Source of the DNA: Antilocapra americana
Lineage: Eukaryota; Chordata; Mammalia; Artiodactyla; Antilocapridae
Assembly: GCA_007570785.1 (NCBI GenBank)
Contig: ML664152.1
Span: forward strand, 7,663,308-7,727,307
DNA length: 64,000 nucleotides
Reading direction: 5' to 3'
The notes under the pieces were generated by a model. It was given only the letters and a program-made list of their open reading frames with translations, was not told where the DNA came from and did no database searches. Shown here in pieces: positions 12,417 through 24,952 of the stretch. A program made the position numbers and the translations under genes. The stretch's first letter is position 1. Each line of letters begins with the position of its first letter.

Positions 12417-13806
12417 GTAAATACAACAAAATGCCTTGAGGATGAATGTATAATATACAAGAACCAAACTTTATAGGTGTAGGATAGTTCAAGTTTTATC
12501 CCCTAACAAATAAAGGAGTTTTTTTTTTTTTTCTGCAAGATGTGTTATAGCAAAGACTGAGATGAGTTTTGATAGATTCCAAATCCAAGGTTTTTAATGG
12601 TTGATGTCACAATGTTTTTCAGGCTAACTTTAGTTTCCTGATGCCAGAACAAACTGTAACTAGCCCTTCTTGTTCTTGATTCTGTTCAAGCAGCCTTCCT
12701 TCTTGAGAGAACCTTTCCTCCAGCAGCTTTTGTTGGAACAAGCCAGCCAGCACTGGGCCTGGCACACAGCTGGCAGTTCCCTGTACTGTCACTTGCTCCT
12801 GCAGGTTCATCTGAGAGGGTATCTTGTTTTCCCAGTCCTTTCCCTTCTGAACTGATCTGCTTCCTTTTTTGACACATATATTGACCTGGAAGTAGGTATG
12901 GGCAGTTTTAGCTAGTACCCACCTCTATAATATTTTGAGCTGAAAATTTGAGTTGTGATACCATCCACCTTTAAATAACTTGGAAAATGAGATTCATCTA
13001 TAACTTAATCATCAAAGAAATGAGAAAGCAGAAAACTCTCAGGTTAAAATTAGTTTGGGCTTTCTTTATTACTCCTGAGCAGATTTTCCTGGGGAAAAAG
13101 TTTGGTTGCCATGACATTCATGTCTAAACAGTAAACTTAGATTGACCTCTATGACTTGAAAGTCAACAAGGGAGAAAAACAACAACCCTATGTTACTATT
13201 AGCTTCTTGGTCAGTTATTCTTAAGCTTCACTTTTAGAACCAGTGATTTGTAAATTTATATTTACATGGGAAATAGATATAGTTAACACCAAAGATTTCT
13301 AAAAGTAGCTTGTGTACTACATTAATTGTGCATTATACAAATAGTTTCATGTAGTTTTAAAAATATGCAGTTAATATTATGTGACTCATTGCTTTAAAAT
13401 ACTATGAAATTGAGTTTCTGTTTCATAGTCTTAACAGGGATAAAATCATGTTTTATTTCTCAGCTACTCTCATACTTGATAATTGTAAGTATGAATGAAC
13501 AATTATGAAACCTTTGACATGCAGAACATACTAATTAGGACAGCATTGCTATTATTTAGTAATCATGTGAAAAATCTATGCCAAGTTTTATTTGCAAAAA
13601 GCAAATCTATGCAAAGTTTTATTTGAAAAAGCAAACCCTGAGCATGAGGAAACTTTTGAAGCTGATGGGCATTTTTGTTGTCATGATTGTAGAGATGGTT
13701 TTGTGGGCATATCCAGAGGTCAAAATTTATCAAATATATAAATTTATTATATACCTCAAATATGTGCAGTGTATCACATGCCAGTTATACCTTAATAAGT
13801 ATGTAT
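12417..13806. other. No gene seen; AT-rich single-copy-looking DNA
   Basis: No coding region or clear recent repeat. A T-run lies at about 12520-12532. Near 13582-13640 a short motif (CAAGTTTTATTTG..AAAAGCAAA) is tandemly duplicated. Confidence 0.45.
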
Positions 13807-14142
13807 AGGGCTTCCCTGGTAACTAATCTGGTAAAGAATTCACCTGCAATGCAGGAGACCCTGGTTCTATTCCTGGGTTTGGAAGATCCCCTGGGGAATG
13901 GATAGGCTACCCCACTCCAGTATTCTTGGACTTCCTTGGTGGCTCAGATGATAAATAATCTGCCTGCAATGAGGGAGACCTGGGTTTGATCCCTGGGTTT
14001 GGAAGATCCCCTGGAGGAGGGCATGGCAACCAACTCCAGTATTCTTGCCCGGAGAATCCCCGTGGACAGAGGAGTTTGGCAGGCTACAGTCCATGGGGTC
14101 ACTAAGAGTTAGACATGACTGAGCAACTAAGCACAAAGCACA
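13807..14142 (+). mobile_element. Two Bov-tA SINEs in tandem/nested, sense
   Basis: A Bov-tA head and early body (about 13807-13927) break off at CCAGTATTCTTGG. A second complete Bov-tA follows from about 13927 to 14142 with its own tRNA-like head and the GACATGACTGAGCAACTAAGC end. The result looks like one element interrupted or abutted by another. Confidence 0.8.
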
Positions 14143-14151
14143 GGTGTGTTT

Positions 14152-14164
14152 AGAAAATACAAAC
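14152..14164. repeat. Probable left TSD of the L1 fragment
   Basis: GAAAATACAAACC is matched with one mismatch by GAAAATGCAAACC directly after the L1 tail, near 15283-15295. Boundary calls are approximate. Confidence 0.55.
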
Positions 14165-14960
14165 CTTATGAAAAGACAGCCTTCAGAATGGGAGAAAATA
14201 ATAGCTAACAAAGCAACTGACAAAGAATTAGTCTCAAAAATATACAAGCAGCTCATGCAGCTCAATACCAGAAAAATAAACGACCCTGTCAAAAAAAGGG
14301 CCAAAGAACTAAACAGACATTTCTCCAAAGAAGACATAAAGATGGCTAATAAACACACGAAAAGATGCTCAACATCACTCATTATGAGAGAAATACAAAT
14401 CAAAACCACAATGAGATACCATCTCATGCCAGTCAGAATGGTTGCTATCAAGAAGTGTACTAAATTCTGGAGAGGATGTGGAGAAAAGGGAACCCTCTTA
14501 CACTATTGGTGGGAATGCAAACTTGTACAGCCACTCTGGAGAACAGTGTGGAGATTCCTTAAAAAACTGGAAATAGATCTGCCATATGACTCAGCAATGC
14601 CACTGCTGGGCATACACACCGAGGAAACCAGAATTGAAAGAGACACGTGTACCCCAATGTTCATCGCCACACTGTTTACATTAGCCAGGATATGGAAGCA
14701 ACCTAGATGTCCGTCAGCAGACTAATGGATAAGAAAGCCGTGGTACATATACACAATGGAATATTACTCAGCTATTGAAAAGAATGCATTTGAGTCAGTT
14801 CTAATGAGGTGGTTGAAACTGGAGCCTATTATACAGAGTGAAGTAAGTCAGAAAGAAAAACACCAATACAGCATGTCAACGCATATATATGGAATTTAGA
14901 AAGATGAGAACAATGACCCTATATGTGAGACAGCAAAAGGGACACAGATATAAAGAACAG
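14165..14960 (+). pseudogene. L1 ORF2 C-terminal fragment
   Basis: The frame open to 14725 encodes the ORF2 C-terminus. It includes the segment [20 protein letters not shown] and the Cys-rich zinc-knuckle-like block (Cys-X3-Cys-X7-His-X4-Cys, in which the expected Cys after the His is Tyr). A stop at 14723-14725 interrupts it, and homology continues past it to about 14960. Only the C-terminal third of ORF2 is present, so it cannot act. Confidence 0.85.
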
Positions 14961-15283
14961 ACTTTTGGACTCTGTGGGAGAAGGCAAGGGTGAGATAATT
15001 TGAGAGAATAGCATTGAAACATGTATATTACCATATGTGAAACAGATCACCAGTCCGGGTTTGATGCATGAGACAGGGTGCTCAGGGCTGGTGCATTGGG
15101 ATGACCCAGAGGGATGGGATGGGGAGGGAGGGGGGAGGGGGGTTCAGGATGGGGGACATGTGGGGTATGTCCCATGGGATATGGGGTACACCCATGGCTG
15201 ATTCATGTCAATGCATGGCAAAAACCACTAGACTATTGTAAAGGAATTAGCCTCCAATTAAAATAAATAAATAAATAAAAAGA
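14165..15283 (+). mobile_element. 5'-truncated L1 LINE, sense
   Basis: About 1.1 kb of L1 3' end: the last part of ORF2, the 3' UTR with its G-rich run (15120-15145) and a (AAAT)n tail at about 15262-15283. It is flanked by a near-perfect short TSD. The order matches the end of the L1 at 57046-63328, and divergence marks it as older. Confidence 0.88.
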
Positions 15284-15295
15284 AAATGCAAACCC

Positions 15296-16213
15296 TGGAC
15301 CATGCTGCATGGAACCTCTGAGGTTGTTAAGCTGGTTGACTTTGCAGTTGCTAGTGATAATCATTGTGAAATTTGATAGCTTAAGCTTAATGTTGCTTTC
15401 TTAATCTTTGAGTTGAGACAAATCAGTCTTGTTTTTAGATCAGAGAAAAATTAAAGGCTTTGTTTTTCAGGACCTTTATTGATCAAGTGAGGAAGGAAGG
15501 TTAAATACATATGTTCTAAGTTTCATATATTGAAGCTTTGATTAGAATGTGTCTGGTGTCAGTTTCCTCAAATTCCTACATGTAGTTGGCACTCAGTGTT
15601 TTAGTTTGAATGATATTTCCACTTCCCTATTAGTTTGAGTTTGGAGAAACCTCTAGAAACCTAATCATGTTGCTATACCTGCCTTCCCTCAGGAGAGATT
15701 TGAGGAAAGTTGTAACCTGGCAGCCCTTCATTTCCTCTCTCCATCATCTTCTTTCTCATGGGCCTCACACAAGTACAGATATTGTGGGTTTGGAGGCAAG
15801 ATCAGACAATTTTTATAGTATTTTTATAGCAGTTTTTATAGTAATGGATTTGCTATTTGTTGATCAGCTGCTTTTATTTCATTTGCTCTTTGAAAGATAT
15901 TTCAATACAATGATTATTGAGCTTTAACTATTAATAATTTTCATTATTTTCAGAATTATTTTAGAAATGAAAATTATAAGAAGGTTCAATGACAGATGTT
16001 ATGTGCAAGGCAGTTTAACATTGCTTAGGAATGGGTGTTTAATATGGATGGGACTCAACACATACCTGAAGTAAGCCTTACTCTCTTTAAAAAGGTTGAA
16101 TTTTGAACTCAGAAGGAGTAAGGTGTATTCAACAGGTTTTGAAAACCAAGAGCAGTAGATAATTTCCTCCAGGTAAAGCTTATTTTAGCATTATTTTGCT
16201 CTTTGCACAATGA
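15296..16213. other. No gene seen
   Basis: AT-rich DNA without a recognised repeat. An 86-codon frame at 15667-15927 shows no domain or splice context. Confidence 0.45.
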
Positions 16214-16350
16214 TAAAATTTTCGTGTGTGTGTGTCTTTGTATATATGTACATAAACACAAAAACTGTGAATATGTATATATATGTGTGTGCACATATAT
16301 ACATACACACAAACACACAGGTTTGTATGTGTGTGTGTGTGTATTCACAC
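16214..16350. repeat. Compound TG/TA/CA microsatellite
   Basis: Alternating (TG)n, (TA)n and (CA)n blocks, partly mirror-like: TG-rich at the left, ATATAT in the middle, CA then TG-rich at the right. Alternating purine-pyrimidine DNA of this kind is length-polymorphic. Open frames inside it are meaningless. Confidence 0.85.
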
Positions 16351-17596
16351 ATGGACATTCTTGATTTCATAGTTTTTCAGTTCAGCTCTCATTTCAGCAG
16401 CAGAGGTTGTACTTAGCTGATAACGAATATCCTGGTTTGATGGATGAAGTGATCAGGGCTCAGTGTTTCATATACTGGAGAGACACTGGAGGGCCCTGTG
16501 GGGAACTTCCACTCTATACTAATTCAAAAGGCGTTCATATGGCCCCCTCATTGAAAAGCTCCTGCTGGGATCCCTGACTCCCCTGCCACCGCTGCATGGG
16601 GTGATGTGGGGTGTCCCTTCGGCAGCTGCCTCTGACTCATCTCATGCCATTAGCTAGACTCTCTCCAGGATTCCTTGGAAACTGTGTGCCTGCCTGAATA
16701 ATTTACTACCTAGAGATCAATTATTCATAACTCATTATTACAACTGATATAAAACCTAAAGGTGGAGTCATTCTGCCCCTCATGAATATCCAACAGATCA
16801 TCAGGAGATTGCAGTAGAGTTTTAAGTCCTCATGGTCCCCACTGCCTGTTTGTTTGTCTGAAGGGATCCCAGAGAGAACAGCCTTCTGAAATGGAGCTAG
16901 AGAGGATGAAAGCAGCAGCAGATGACTCCCTGCTGGTCATGCTGCACTGCTTCATCTCTTCATGCTGTTTGTCCTTTTAATTCTGGCCTTATTTACACCT
17001 AGATATAAAATTTCAGTTTGGGAGAATTTAGGAGACATTTATAGCACTGTTGGTTTATTAAACTACTCCTGGGAGGCAAACAATGATGCAAAACTTGTCC
17101 TTAGAATATCTTTTCTGGGACAAAATGCACTAGGTACGTATAGTACCTTTTATTGACATTAGTCATGCTGCATTTGCTTGTTCCATCAGTTATATCTGAG
17201 TTGTATTTTATTTATTTTTTAGCCCATATCTTTCATATAAAGAAGTGCTATAATTTTGCACATATATAAAAAGCATTCTAATAGAAGTGTGGAAGTATAA
17301 CCAAAAGAAGCCTAATTATTTTTTTCTATTAAGGACATAGGAAATTGTTTCACTTAAGCCTGACTGATTCATTTAAAAAATAATCACCAGTCTTTTATTT
17401 ATTTATTTTTTTTGATGGGAGTTTGACATTTAATAAATGATAATATTTATTTAATAAAGAAAACAATTGCTTATCTGTTGCTACATCAAGACTGTTCAGT
17501 CAGTCCTGTTCCCTGTGTTTGACCCAAGGGTAAACCCATTCTATTTGGCCTCATTCCTAATTCTTTGTTTTGGGTGCCCAGAAAACTTTCAGCCCT
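16351..17596. other. No gene seen; single-copy-looking DNA
   Basis: No coding evidence. GC content rises around 16480-16660 without CpG enrichment. A short AT-rich simple patch lies near 17394-17412. Confidence 0.45.
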
Positions 17597-17992
17597 TTCA
17601 GTTCAGTTCAGTTCAGTTCAGTCGCTCAGTCGTGTCCGACTCTTTGCGACCCCATGGACTGCAGCACACCAGGCCTCCCTGTCCATCACCAACTCCTGGA
17701 GTTTACTCAAATTCATGTCCATTGAGTCAGTGATGCCATCCAACCATTTCATCCTCTGTCATCCCCTTCTCCTCCTGCCTTCAATCTTTCCCAGCATCAG
17801 GGTCTTTTCAAATGAGTCAGCTCTTCCCATCAGGTGGCCAAAGTATTGGAGTTTCAGGTTCAGCATCAGTCCTTCCATTGAATATTCAGGACTGATCTCC
17901 TTTAGGATTGACTGATTGGATCTCCTTTGCAGTCCAAGGGACTCTCAAGAGTCTTCTCCAACACCATAGTTCAAAAGCATCAATTCTTTGGC
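17597..17992 (-). mobile_element. BovB 3'-end fragment, antisense
   Basis: It opens with the antisense tail (repeated CAGTT units), then runs back through the 3' UTR and the C-terminal coding segment to CATCAATTCTTTGG. Same segment and orientation as 52129-52794 and the start of 54556-55607. Confidence 0.88.
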
Positions 17993-18194
17993 CCTTTGTC
18001 ACATCCTAAAAAATAAGTGTTTCTCAGAATAAGCTGGAGAACCTCTGACAGCCCTACAGAACAGGTTTGAAGAAGGCAAAGCTTCTCTTCAGAATTCTCC
18101 ACCTGTCCACTCATTACACAGCCCCCCTTTCTAGGTCCCTCTCACCTTGCCTCAGGTGTGGGACCTGAATCTATCCCCAGGAGTCTCACTGAGT

Positions 18195-18317
18195 CTCCTG
18201 TTGACATACTGGAATGGGTAACTATTCCCTTCTCTAGGGATCTTCCTGACCCAGGGATTGAACCCAGGTCTCCCACATTACAGGTGGATTCTTTGCCATC
18301 TGAGCCACCTGGGAAGC
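18195..18317 (-). mobile_element. Bov-tA SINE fragment, antisense
   Basis: The antisense part of the Bov-A body (ACTGGAATGGGTAACTATTC) leads into the antisense tRNA-like head ending CTGAGCCACCTGGGAAGC. The element lacks most of its 3' half. Confidence 0.8.
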
Positions 18318-18649
18318 AATATTTCTAATTCTGGTTTACCTAGTTTATTCATGTTTCGTATCATTTTCTTTGTGTCTTTTAGCACCATGAAATGCTGGGC
18401 ATTATTTTTGATGTCTATGGAGGGTGTGTCTTCCTGGTGTGCTTTTACTGTCTGTAGGAATGCTATTCTGATCTTTTTTATTACAATACTTGTCTATGGG
18501 ATTTGACTTCCATGCTTTCCCTTGATTATTGTTATGTGAAATAGGTTTTCTCAAACTTTTTGAAGACGGCAGTTGTCAGGATAGCTTTTTTAACTTCATA
18601 AGAGAACCTTCTTTATTTTTACAATCTGGTATTAAAATTTTGTAAAAGC

Positions 18650-18775
18650 CAGGGGACATCCCTCATGGTCCGGTGGTTAAGAGTCCATGCTTCCACTGCA
18701 CAGGGCACAGGTTCTGTCCCTAGTCAGGGAACTAATATTCCCACATGCCCTCCTGCCGCCGCCCCAGGTAAACAG
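18650..18775 (+). mobile_element. CHR-type SINE head fragment, sense
   Basis: A diverged CHR head (GTCCGGTGGTTAAGAGTCCA, then a GGTTCTGTCCC B-box-like block) stops near 18770. Confidence 0.6.
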
Positions 18776-18825
18776 CCGCCTCCCAGCTGCTCCCTCTCCT
18801 TGCGCTTCCCACCAGTCTTTTAAAT

Positions 18826-19005
18826 ATGTGTAGAAAATTGTTGGAAAGTTTGAAGTTCAGTTACTTTGGCCGTGAAGCAGAGGTTTGTCTTCGGAGTTTG
18901 GCTGCTGCTGGATTCACTAACATTGAAGAATGGGCAGAAGTCTGTGAGCTTCGCACTCTAGGAGTCATCTCAGTGTGGTGGCCCTTTCTTAATTACCAAA
19001 GATAG
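18826..19005 (+). other. 59-codon exon-like open frame of unknown origin
   Basis: An open frame with mixed, protein-like composition (segments YFGREAEVCLRSLAAAGF and NIEEWAEVCE). It is preceded by a pyrimidine-rich stretch ending in CAG at 18813-18815, which resembles a 3' splice acceptor, and a GTGAGC donor-like hexamer lies at 18944-18949 inside the frame. I do not recognise a protein family. It could be a small exon, a fragment of a processed gene copy or chance. No neighbouring exon is visible. Confidence 0.2.
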
Positions 19006-19384
19006 ATTGGTGCTGATTTTGAGCATAAGAGATATAAGATGCTGGGGTTAATCTTAACCTGATTAAAAACCCCAGTCTATAGATAAAAATCCCAAACTGT
19101 TGAGAAAACATTTTTTAGTAGCATTCTCAGATTTTTTTGTACTGATGTTCATTCCCCAAATGAAATGAAGGCTAAGTATTTAAGCAAGATTTAAATGGCT
19201 TGAACCCATACTTTTCACACTGAACCATACATATGATGTCCCAGATGACCCATGAAGCAGTACTTTAAATATGGATTTCATTTTACAATTGTGAAAATAT
19301 ATGTGTAATTTTAAAAAAATTAAGGCAAATATGACTATGTCATGGAGTAGAATAAAAATTTGCATACTTTTGAAATTTTAATAT

Positions 19385-19985
19385 CATTGTAATAGATTAT
19401 ACATATATATGGCTCAAAAAATATAAAAAGCTGTGCTGTGGAAAGTCTCCTCTCATCCTTACCCCCCTTTTTCTGAGTTCCCATTTTCTTTCCCAAGATG
19501 TAATGGGTTTGTTTCCTGTGGATCCTTCCATAAATGCCTTGTGCATCTATAGGCAACTCTGGAATACAGATTCTTATTTTTGACTCCTTCCGATAAAAAC
19601 TAGCATATTATGCACTTCTGTTTCATGCTTGTTCTCATATGCCAAGGTATCTGGGAGAGCTTTGCACGTCAGTACATAGAGAATGGATGGAATCACTGAT
19701 TCAGTGGACATGAACTTGGGCAAACTGTAGGAGATGGTGAGGGACAGAGAGCCTGGCGCACTGCAGTCCATGGGGTCATGAAGAGTTGAACACGACTTGA
19801 CTAAATGACAACAACATATAGGGAATGTTTCCATCCTTTAACAACATTCCATTGTATGACTGCAGTGTAATTTAGCTACTTTCCTGTTGCTATACATTTG
19901 GATTGTTCTTAATCTTTTGGTATTAAAAGCACTGCTGCAGTAAATAACCCTGAACACTTATCTTTTTACAAACATGTCAGTTTTT
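19385..19985 (-). mobile_element. Ancient L1-like 3' region, antisense, interrupted
   Basis: Patterns such as ACATTCCATTGTATGACTG and TATTAAAAGCACTGCTGCAG resemble the antisense 3' regions of old mammalian L1 families. The copy is heavily diverged and split by the BovB fragment at 19682-19813. The family is not identified. Confidence 0.4.
19682..19813 (+). mobile_element. BovB 3'-terminal fragment, sense
   Basis: It begins with the BovB motif ATGGAATCACTGATTCAGTG and runs through GGACAGAGAGCCTGGCG to the 3' end. Flanking ATAGAGAATG (left) and ATAGGGAATG (right) look like a TSD with one mismatch. Confidence 0.75.
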
Positions 19986-22900
19986 TACATGAATTTTTAA
20001 AGTAAAGCATGAGATTTCAGACATGCTCTGCTTTTGGCAGTTCTGTCCCAGGGTATAAGTTTTTCCTTTTTTGCTACTAGAGGTGTTTTGCTGTGAAAGT
20101 TTGAGAAGCACTTCTGGAAACTTCTTATAGAGGTCTCATAGTAAGGTGATTTTTTTCAGGTTTTGAAATAACTTGGCTGTGATGTGATAGTGACAACAGT
20201 GTTACTTTGCCATCCTGTGTGTCTTGGAGGTGATAAAGGGTGTAAATCAGGTGGCAAGTCATTTATAAACGAAAATCATGTGAAATTGTCTGGTTTGTGG
20301 GGTAGGCAAGCATTCGATACCATGAAACATTTACAGCTGTGATTTTTGGGAACTAGCTCAGTGCCCTCTGACCTTAAATTAAGCCTTTAGAGTACCTGAA
20401 AATGTTGATAGGTGTTCTGTGTAAAAAGTGGTTGCATGATTAAATGAGTTTGGAAAAGGTTGGATTCCACAGAGTTAAGACCTTATGCTAAGGAACTCTC
20501 CAGAGCCTGCAATCTGCTGGCTACCCTGACCCTCCCAGAGCTTTTACTGAGTGTCCAGCCACTGAACTCCCTTCCCCAGCCCCCCTGACCAGCACTGGTG
20601 TCCTGAGGAGCCGGCTCAGGAGTTACTGCCCATGATGCACACCGAGCTGCCAAGTGGAAGTTGTTGGTCACAAGGATGTGTGGTATCTAAGTTCACAAGA
20701 GATTCAGTAAGAGGAATAGGAATGAAAGTCACTGTTTTAACGCGACCGTTGTGACCAGCAGGTGGTGGCAAAGTGACGTGCAGACCAGCTCCTGACAGGG
20801 CAGCAGCTCTACCTGCAGGGTTAACTCAAGTCCTCATGCCGTCTTCACTTGGTTACAGTCTACCCATATTTTAACTTCACTGGTTAAATGAATAAAAGGC
20901 TAAAAACAGATCATCAATGTACTTTTAATTTCTTCCTAGGAAAGCAAAAGTAAGCTGGAAAAAAAACTTTTTATCTTCACAGACTATTTTAACTGACATG
21001 AAATAGGTTTGTTTTTTCTTGCCATCCTGAATTAGATGGACATTTCCTAGTTTCAGTCTATATTGAAGGAAAAAGCCATAAATCTGACTAAACTTCACTC
21101 TAACTGTTTTTGAGCATGGCCAAGAGCAGCTTCACCTAACAAACATCCAGCTGGTGGCTCTGGCCACTGTCCTCCAGGAGCTTGCATTGGGCTGCAAACA
21201 GGATTTGAATGCAAATGGCTCTATCAGAAGGGCCATGGGGTGGGAGGGATCAGGGTCTCTTAAAGGTTGAAAGAGCTCTGGGCCACTTCTATTCTTTGAG
21301 ACCTTGTAAAGCAGGGTAGCAAAAATGGGGTGTATTTTTAGTTTAAACACACAAAAAAATTCAAAGTGCAAAAATATGATGCAGTGTGACTGTATTGCTC
21401 ACAGGATAATTATAGAATTACTATAAATTATAATTCCTAGTGTGTTATAGCTTGAGTGGCCCAGAAATGGGAAATATATTTAAAGTTGGGTAGGGACATA
21501 TTTCAGAGTTGCCAGTGTATATATGTGACAGAGGGTGCAATTGGGCTTAGAGCTCTGATTAAGAGACAATGTTCAAAGCCTTTGAGAAATCTGCAGCCCT
21601 GAGCAGAAGGACATTTCAGTCATATTGGTGAGAAGCACTGATGCAAATGATAAACCCAGAGGAGCTTCAAGGAGGAGAGGCTCTTCCAGGGAAGGGCACC
21701 TGGTTAGCTGATGGGTGTGGCATTGCTGGGATGGCCTAGGAGTGGTTATAGCTTAGGTTGATGGGTGTCTCTTGATGTGTAGGACCAGTTTGATGACCCT
21801 CCAGAAGTGCAGCTGGGCAGTCTTTCCTCCTGTCCCTCCCTCTTCCCCACTCCAAGGCTGAGCTGGCTTTGCCTCTCTTGATATGGCAGAGTAGGGCTGA
21901 TGTCCTCATTAACTAGCCAGACTATATCCCACCCCAGGGACAGGAGGGCTACGATGCCTCGCTGTTCCTGGGTGAGGAGCGGGGTCACTCTCTTGAGGAT
22001 CTATCTCACTGAGTCCCACAGGGAAAAATAAAGAGACTCAGTTTATATCAGCCAAATGCTTGATGCCACAGCGTCATTCGGTCAGTGACAATTAGGAAGC
22101 AGCGTGTACCTTAAGTAATCCGCAGTGTGAGTGGGTGGGTTGCTCACTGTCAGCTGCTGCTCTAGGCCTGGGACATAGCGGTGAACACAGCGAAGTCAGC
22201 TCTCAGTGCAGGTGGGGGGGCATTCTGGCGGAGCTGAGGAGAGAGAGACGATGAGTAAGTCCGGTCATGTAATGCGTTGAAATGTCATTAAGTGCTATGG
22301 GAAGAATAAGATGTAGAAAGACGATGGGAGTGCTGGGTGTGTATCTTTCTGATCTGTGCTTCAGAACAGTAATCAATAGTGACTCTGACAAAAACAGCTG
22401 AGATGAAAGACTATCAGAAGGCATTTTGGAGCGAAACCTGCCACTAAAGCTCTTCTTTTCCTAACAGCAGAGAGATACAACAGTTTTGCATGTTTATGTT
22501 TCTAATGTGTGTTATTCAGTTCCTTTTTTCTGGAGGTAGGAACCAGGTTACAGGGGAAAAAAGATGACTGTAGGCTGGGGAGATGGCTCTTCAGTTTTCC
22601 TCTGAAGGGTGTTAACCTCATTTCACTGCCTTGAGGTTCAGTGGAGACGTCTATGAAATCTCTGGCTGGTTCACACTGTCTCTACCTCATTGTGTGTTCT
22701 CTGCTGGAGAGATTTTACACCAGGATGAATGATGCTGTGGTGTTGGGTTGAGCGAGATCTCAAAGGGGATAGCTCCCTGCTGTTAGGAGCCAAGTGGTTT
22801 TAGAGGGGCATTCAGCTTCATGGCGTGCCTCCATCAGCACCCAGCTGCATACTGTTTGTTTCCTCATGATCAGGGTCAGTGATGGGGGCCCTCAGGAAGT

Positions 22901-24941
22901 CCTCCATATGGGTCCTGAAAGCCTCCAGACACCTTCATTAATGATTTCTCTCAGGGAGCACGTGGGTCTAATGCTCAGTGACTACTTTGTTATTTTTAAT
23001 TGTCACCCTGAGATATAGGTGCCCCCCTTCTGAAAGATGGACTGTGCACTGCAGTGAGAAAAACATGCAGCATTTGATGGGGTCTCTGTGCAGAGCCCCT
23101 CGGGGTGGGAAAGCAGACCAGTGTGCTGTCCATGGTGCTGGCCTCGCCACTGCGCTCCAGATGTGGGCCTGCTCTCTGCTTTGAAAAGGGATAGCCCAAC
23201 AGAGCCAGTGCCTTCCAGGGGTGGGGACCTCTGTCCGTCCTCGGCTCCCAGTCTCAGAGAAAGCCAAACCGACTCTGAGTCAGGGCTCTTTAGACACTGA
23301 AGAATCTCCTCTTCAGGCTGAGGACTGAAAGCTGCTGATGTAATATCTGGATATTGCTTGTCACTGTGGTCTGTATAAAGGAGACACGCGGACTCATCCC
23401 CATCGCCTTGGGTCGGGAAGCCTCCATCACCGTTCCCTTTCTACAGTGGTGGTCACTGTGGAGAGGTGATGGGCGTAGCTCTAGGGGGTGCTAGAGAGCC
23501 AAGAATAAACCTAAGATGTCCTGTATCATAACAGTATTTCACCATTTCACTTTGCAAACAAACTCTGTAATTGATTAAGGATGAAGTATTTTGTTTTCTT
23601 TTGTTTTAACTTTCTATGAATATAAAAATCTTCAACGCTGATCCTGAAAATCCCAGAAATTTGTCTTTTTATATTGTTTCCCATTAATTGTAGTATAACT
23701 TTTTCATTTGAAAAAATAAAGTACTTCGACAGTTATCATTTCATTTGAGTTTTCAGTGATTCAGTGAGGATGCTTCAAGTAAAAACTTTTTTAAAAACTC
23801 TAGGTAAACTCCAAGGTATTATTGATTTCTAGTTCAGGAGAACCTGTAACACTAAAAATAAATTTTCAGATTATTTTAAGGAGAACCATTATTATTCTGG
23901 AGTATTATGAAAATAGAGTTTAGTTTATTGAAACTACTATGAATTGCATCAGTTTTATTTCAGGGTATTTTTTTTTCTGAAGCTGGAGATACAAATACAA
24001 GAGGAAATTTTATTATATACATCAATTTTGCTTTTTACCTGTATTCTTGAAGAGCTAGGGTAAAGCTTTTCTAACTTACTAGTCACATTTCCCTGACATA
24101 ATTTAGAATTTTAGAGGTGCAACCCACAAGAAATAAAGCCAGATTGTAAAAAGTAATAAAAATCCCGTCAGAGAGTCTCATCCTTCATGGGAGCTCTGTC
24201 AATGTACTTAATTCTTCCATACAGTTTCTTTAGGAACTGAACCAAATAAGATCTGTCCACACAGTGTGAGGGATATGTATTTAATGGCCCTTGAATCAGA
24301 GTTCGCACATAGTTGATTCCTGTTTGACCTTTTCTATTGACTGTAGAAAGTCAGTTTTTAGTGAGCCCACTGGTGGTAGTGTTGCTCTGAGTATGTGATT
24401 TGTGTGGGCAGATAAAGCTTCTGTAAATGTTTCTATGGCCTCCTGACTTCCCCATCTATGACGGTGGTCTCACAGCCCTTCCATGTTAAGAACATTTACA
24501 GCAACGATAGACACATAGATAACTGACTGATTTGAGCTCTGCCTCACTTTATCAAACGTGTAAAAGCAACATTGATCCAGTGACCAAGAACGAGTTTGGT
24601 CCACCTAACAAGAGTCAGTTATAAACAGCTTTTATGTTTAAATATGATAGGTGGGACTGGCTATAAACTTTTTGGGATGCAGTGAAAAGTGAAAATGCAA
24701 AGCCCCTTGTTAAATATTATTAAGAATTTTAAGCTTGTGATAACAGAGCAGAAAATCAAGTGTGGGTCCTGTCCAGTCCTCAGGTCCATGTGTACTAGCA
24801 TAGGCCCCACGCCCAGGGGCCAGGAAAGTAGAGGAGCTGCTGTGGAGGAGGGGGACCAGCAAACAGTCTCCCCCGTATGACAGACTTATGGCAAAGTTCA
24901 GTAGCTTCAAAACAGTTACTATTTTGGTTCCAGGGGTCTAC
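19986..24941. other. Five kilobases with no gene or recent repeat
   Basis: This is the longest stretch without a recent insertion. Composition is mixed, with GC-richer parts at 20470-20860 and 22750-23480. The segment near 22150-22330 has the look of an old dispersed mammalian repeat, but the family cannot be named. Open frames are short, overlap on both strands and lack motifs. No splice-flanked exon could be supported. Confidence 0.45.
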
Positions 24942-24952
24942 AGATAATTAGC
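24942..24952. repeat. Left TSD of a Bov-A2 SINE
   Basis: AGATAATTAGC is repeated exactly at 25244-25254. Confidence 0.85.

Noticed and set aside
22794..23300. Several overlapping 60-100 codon frames as a host gene
   Set aside because: They overlap on both strands, have no domain, no splice support and no codon bias. The region is only somewhat GC-richer.
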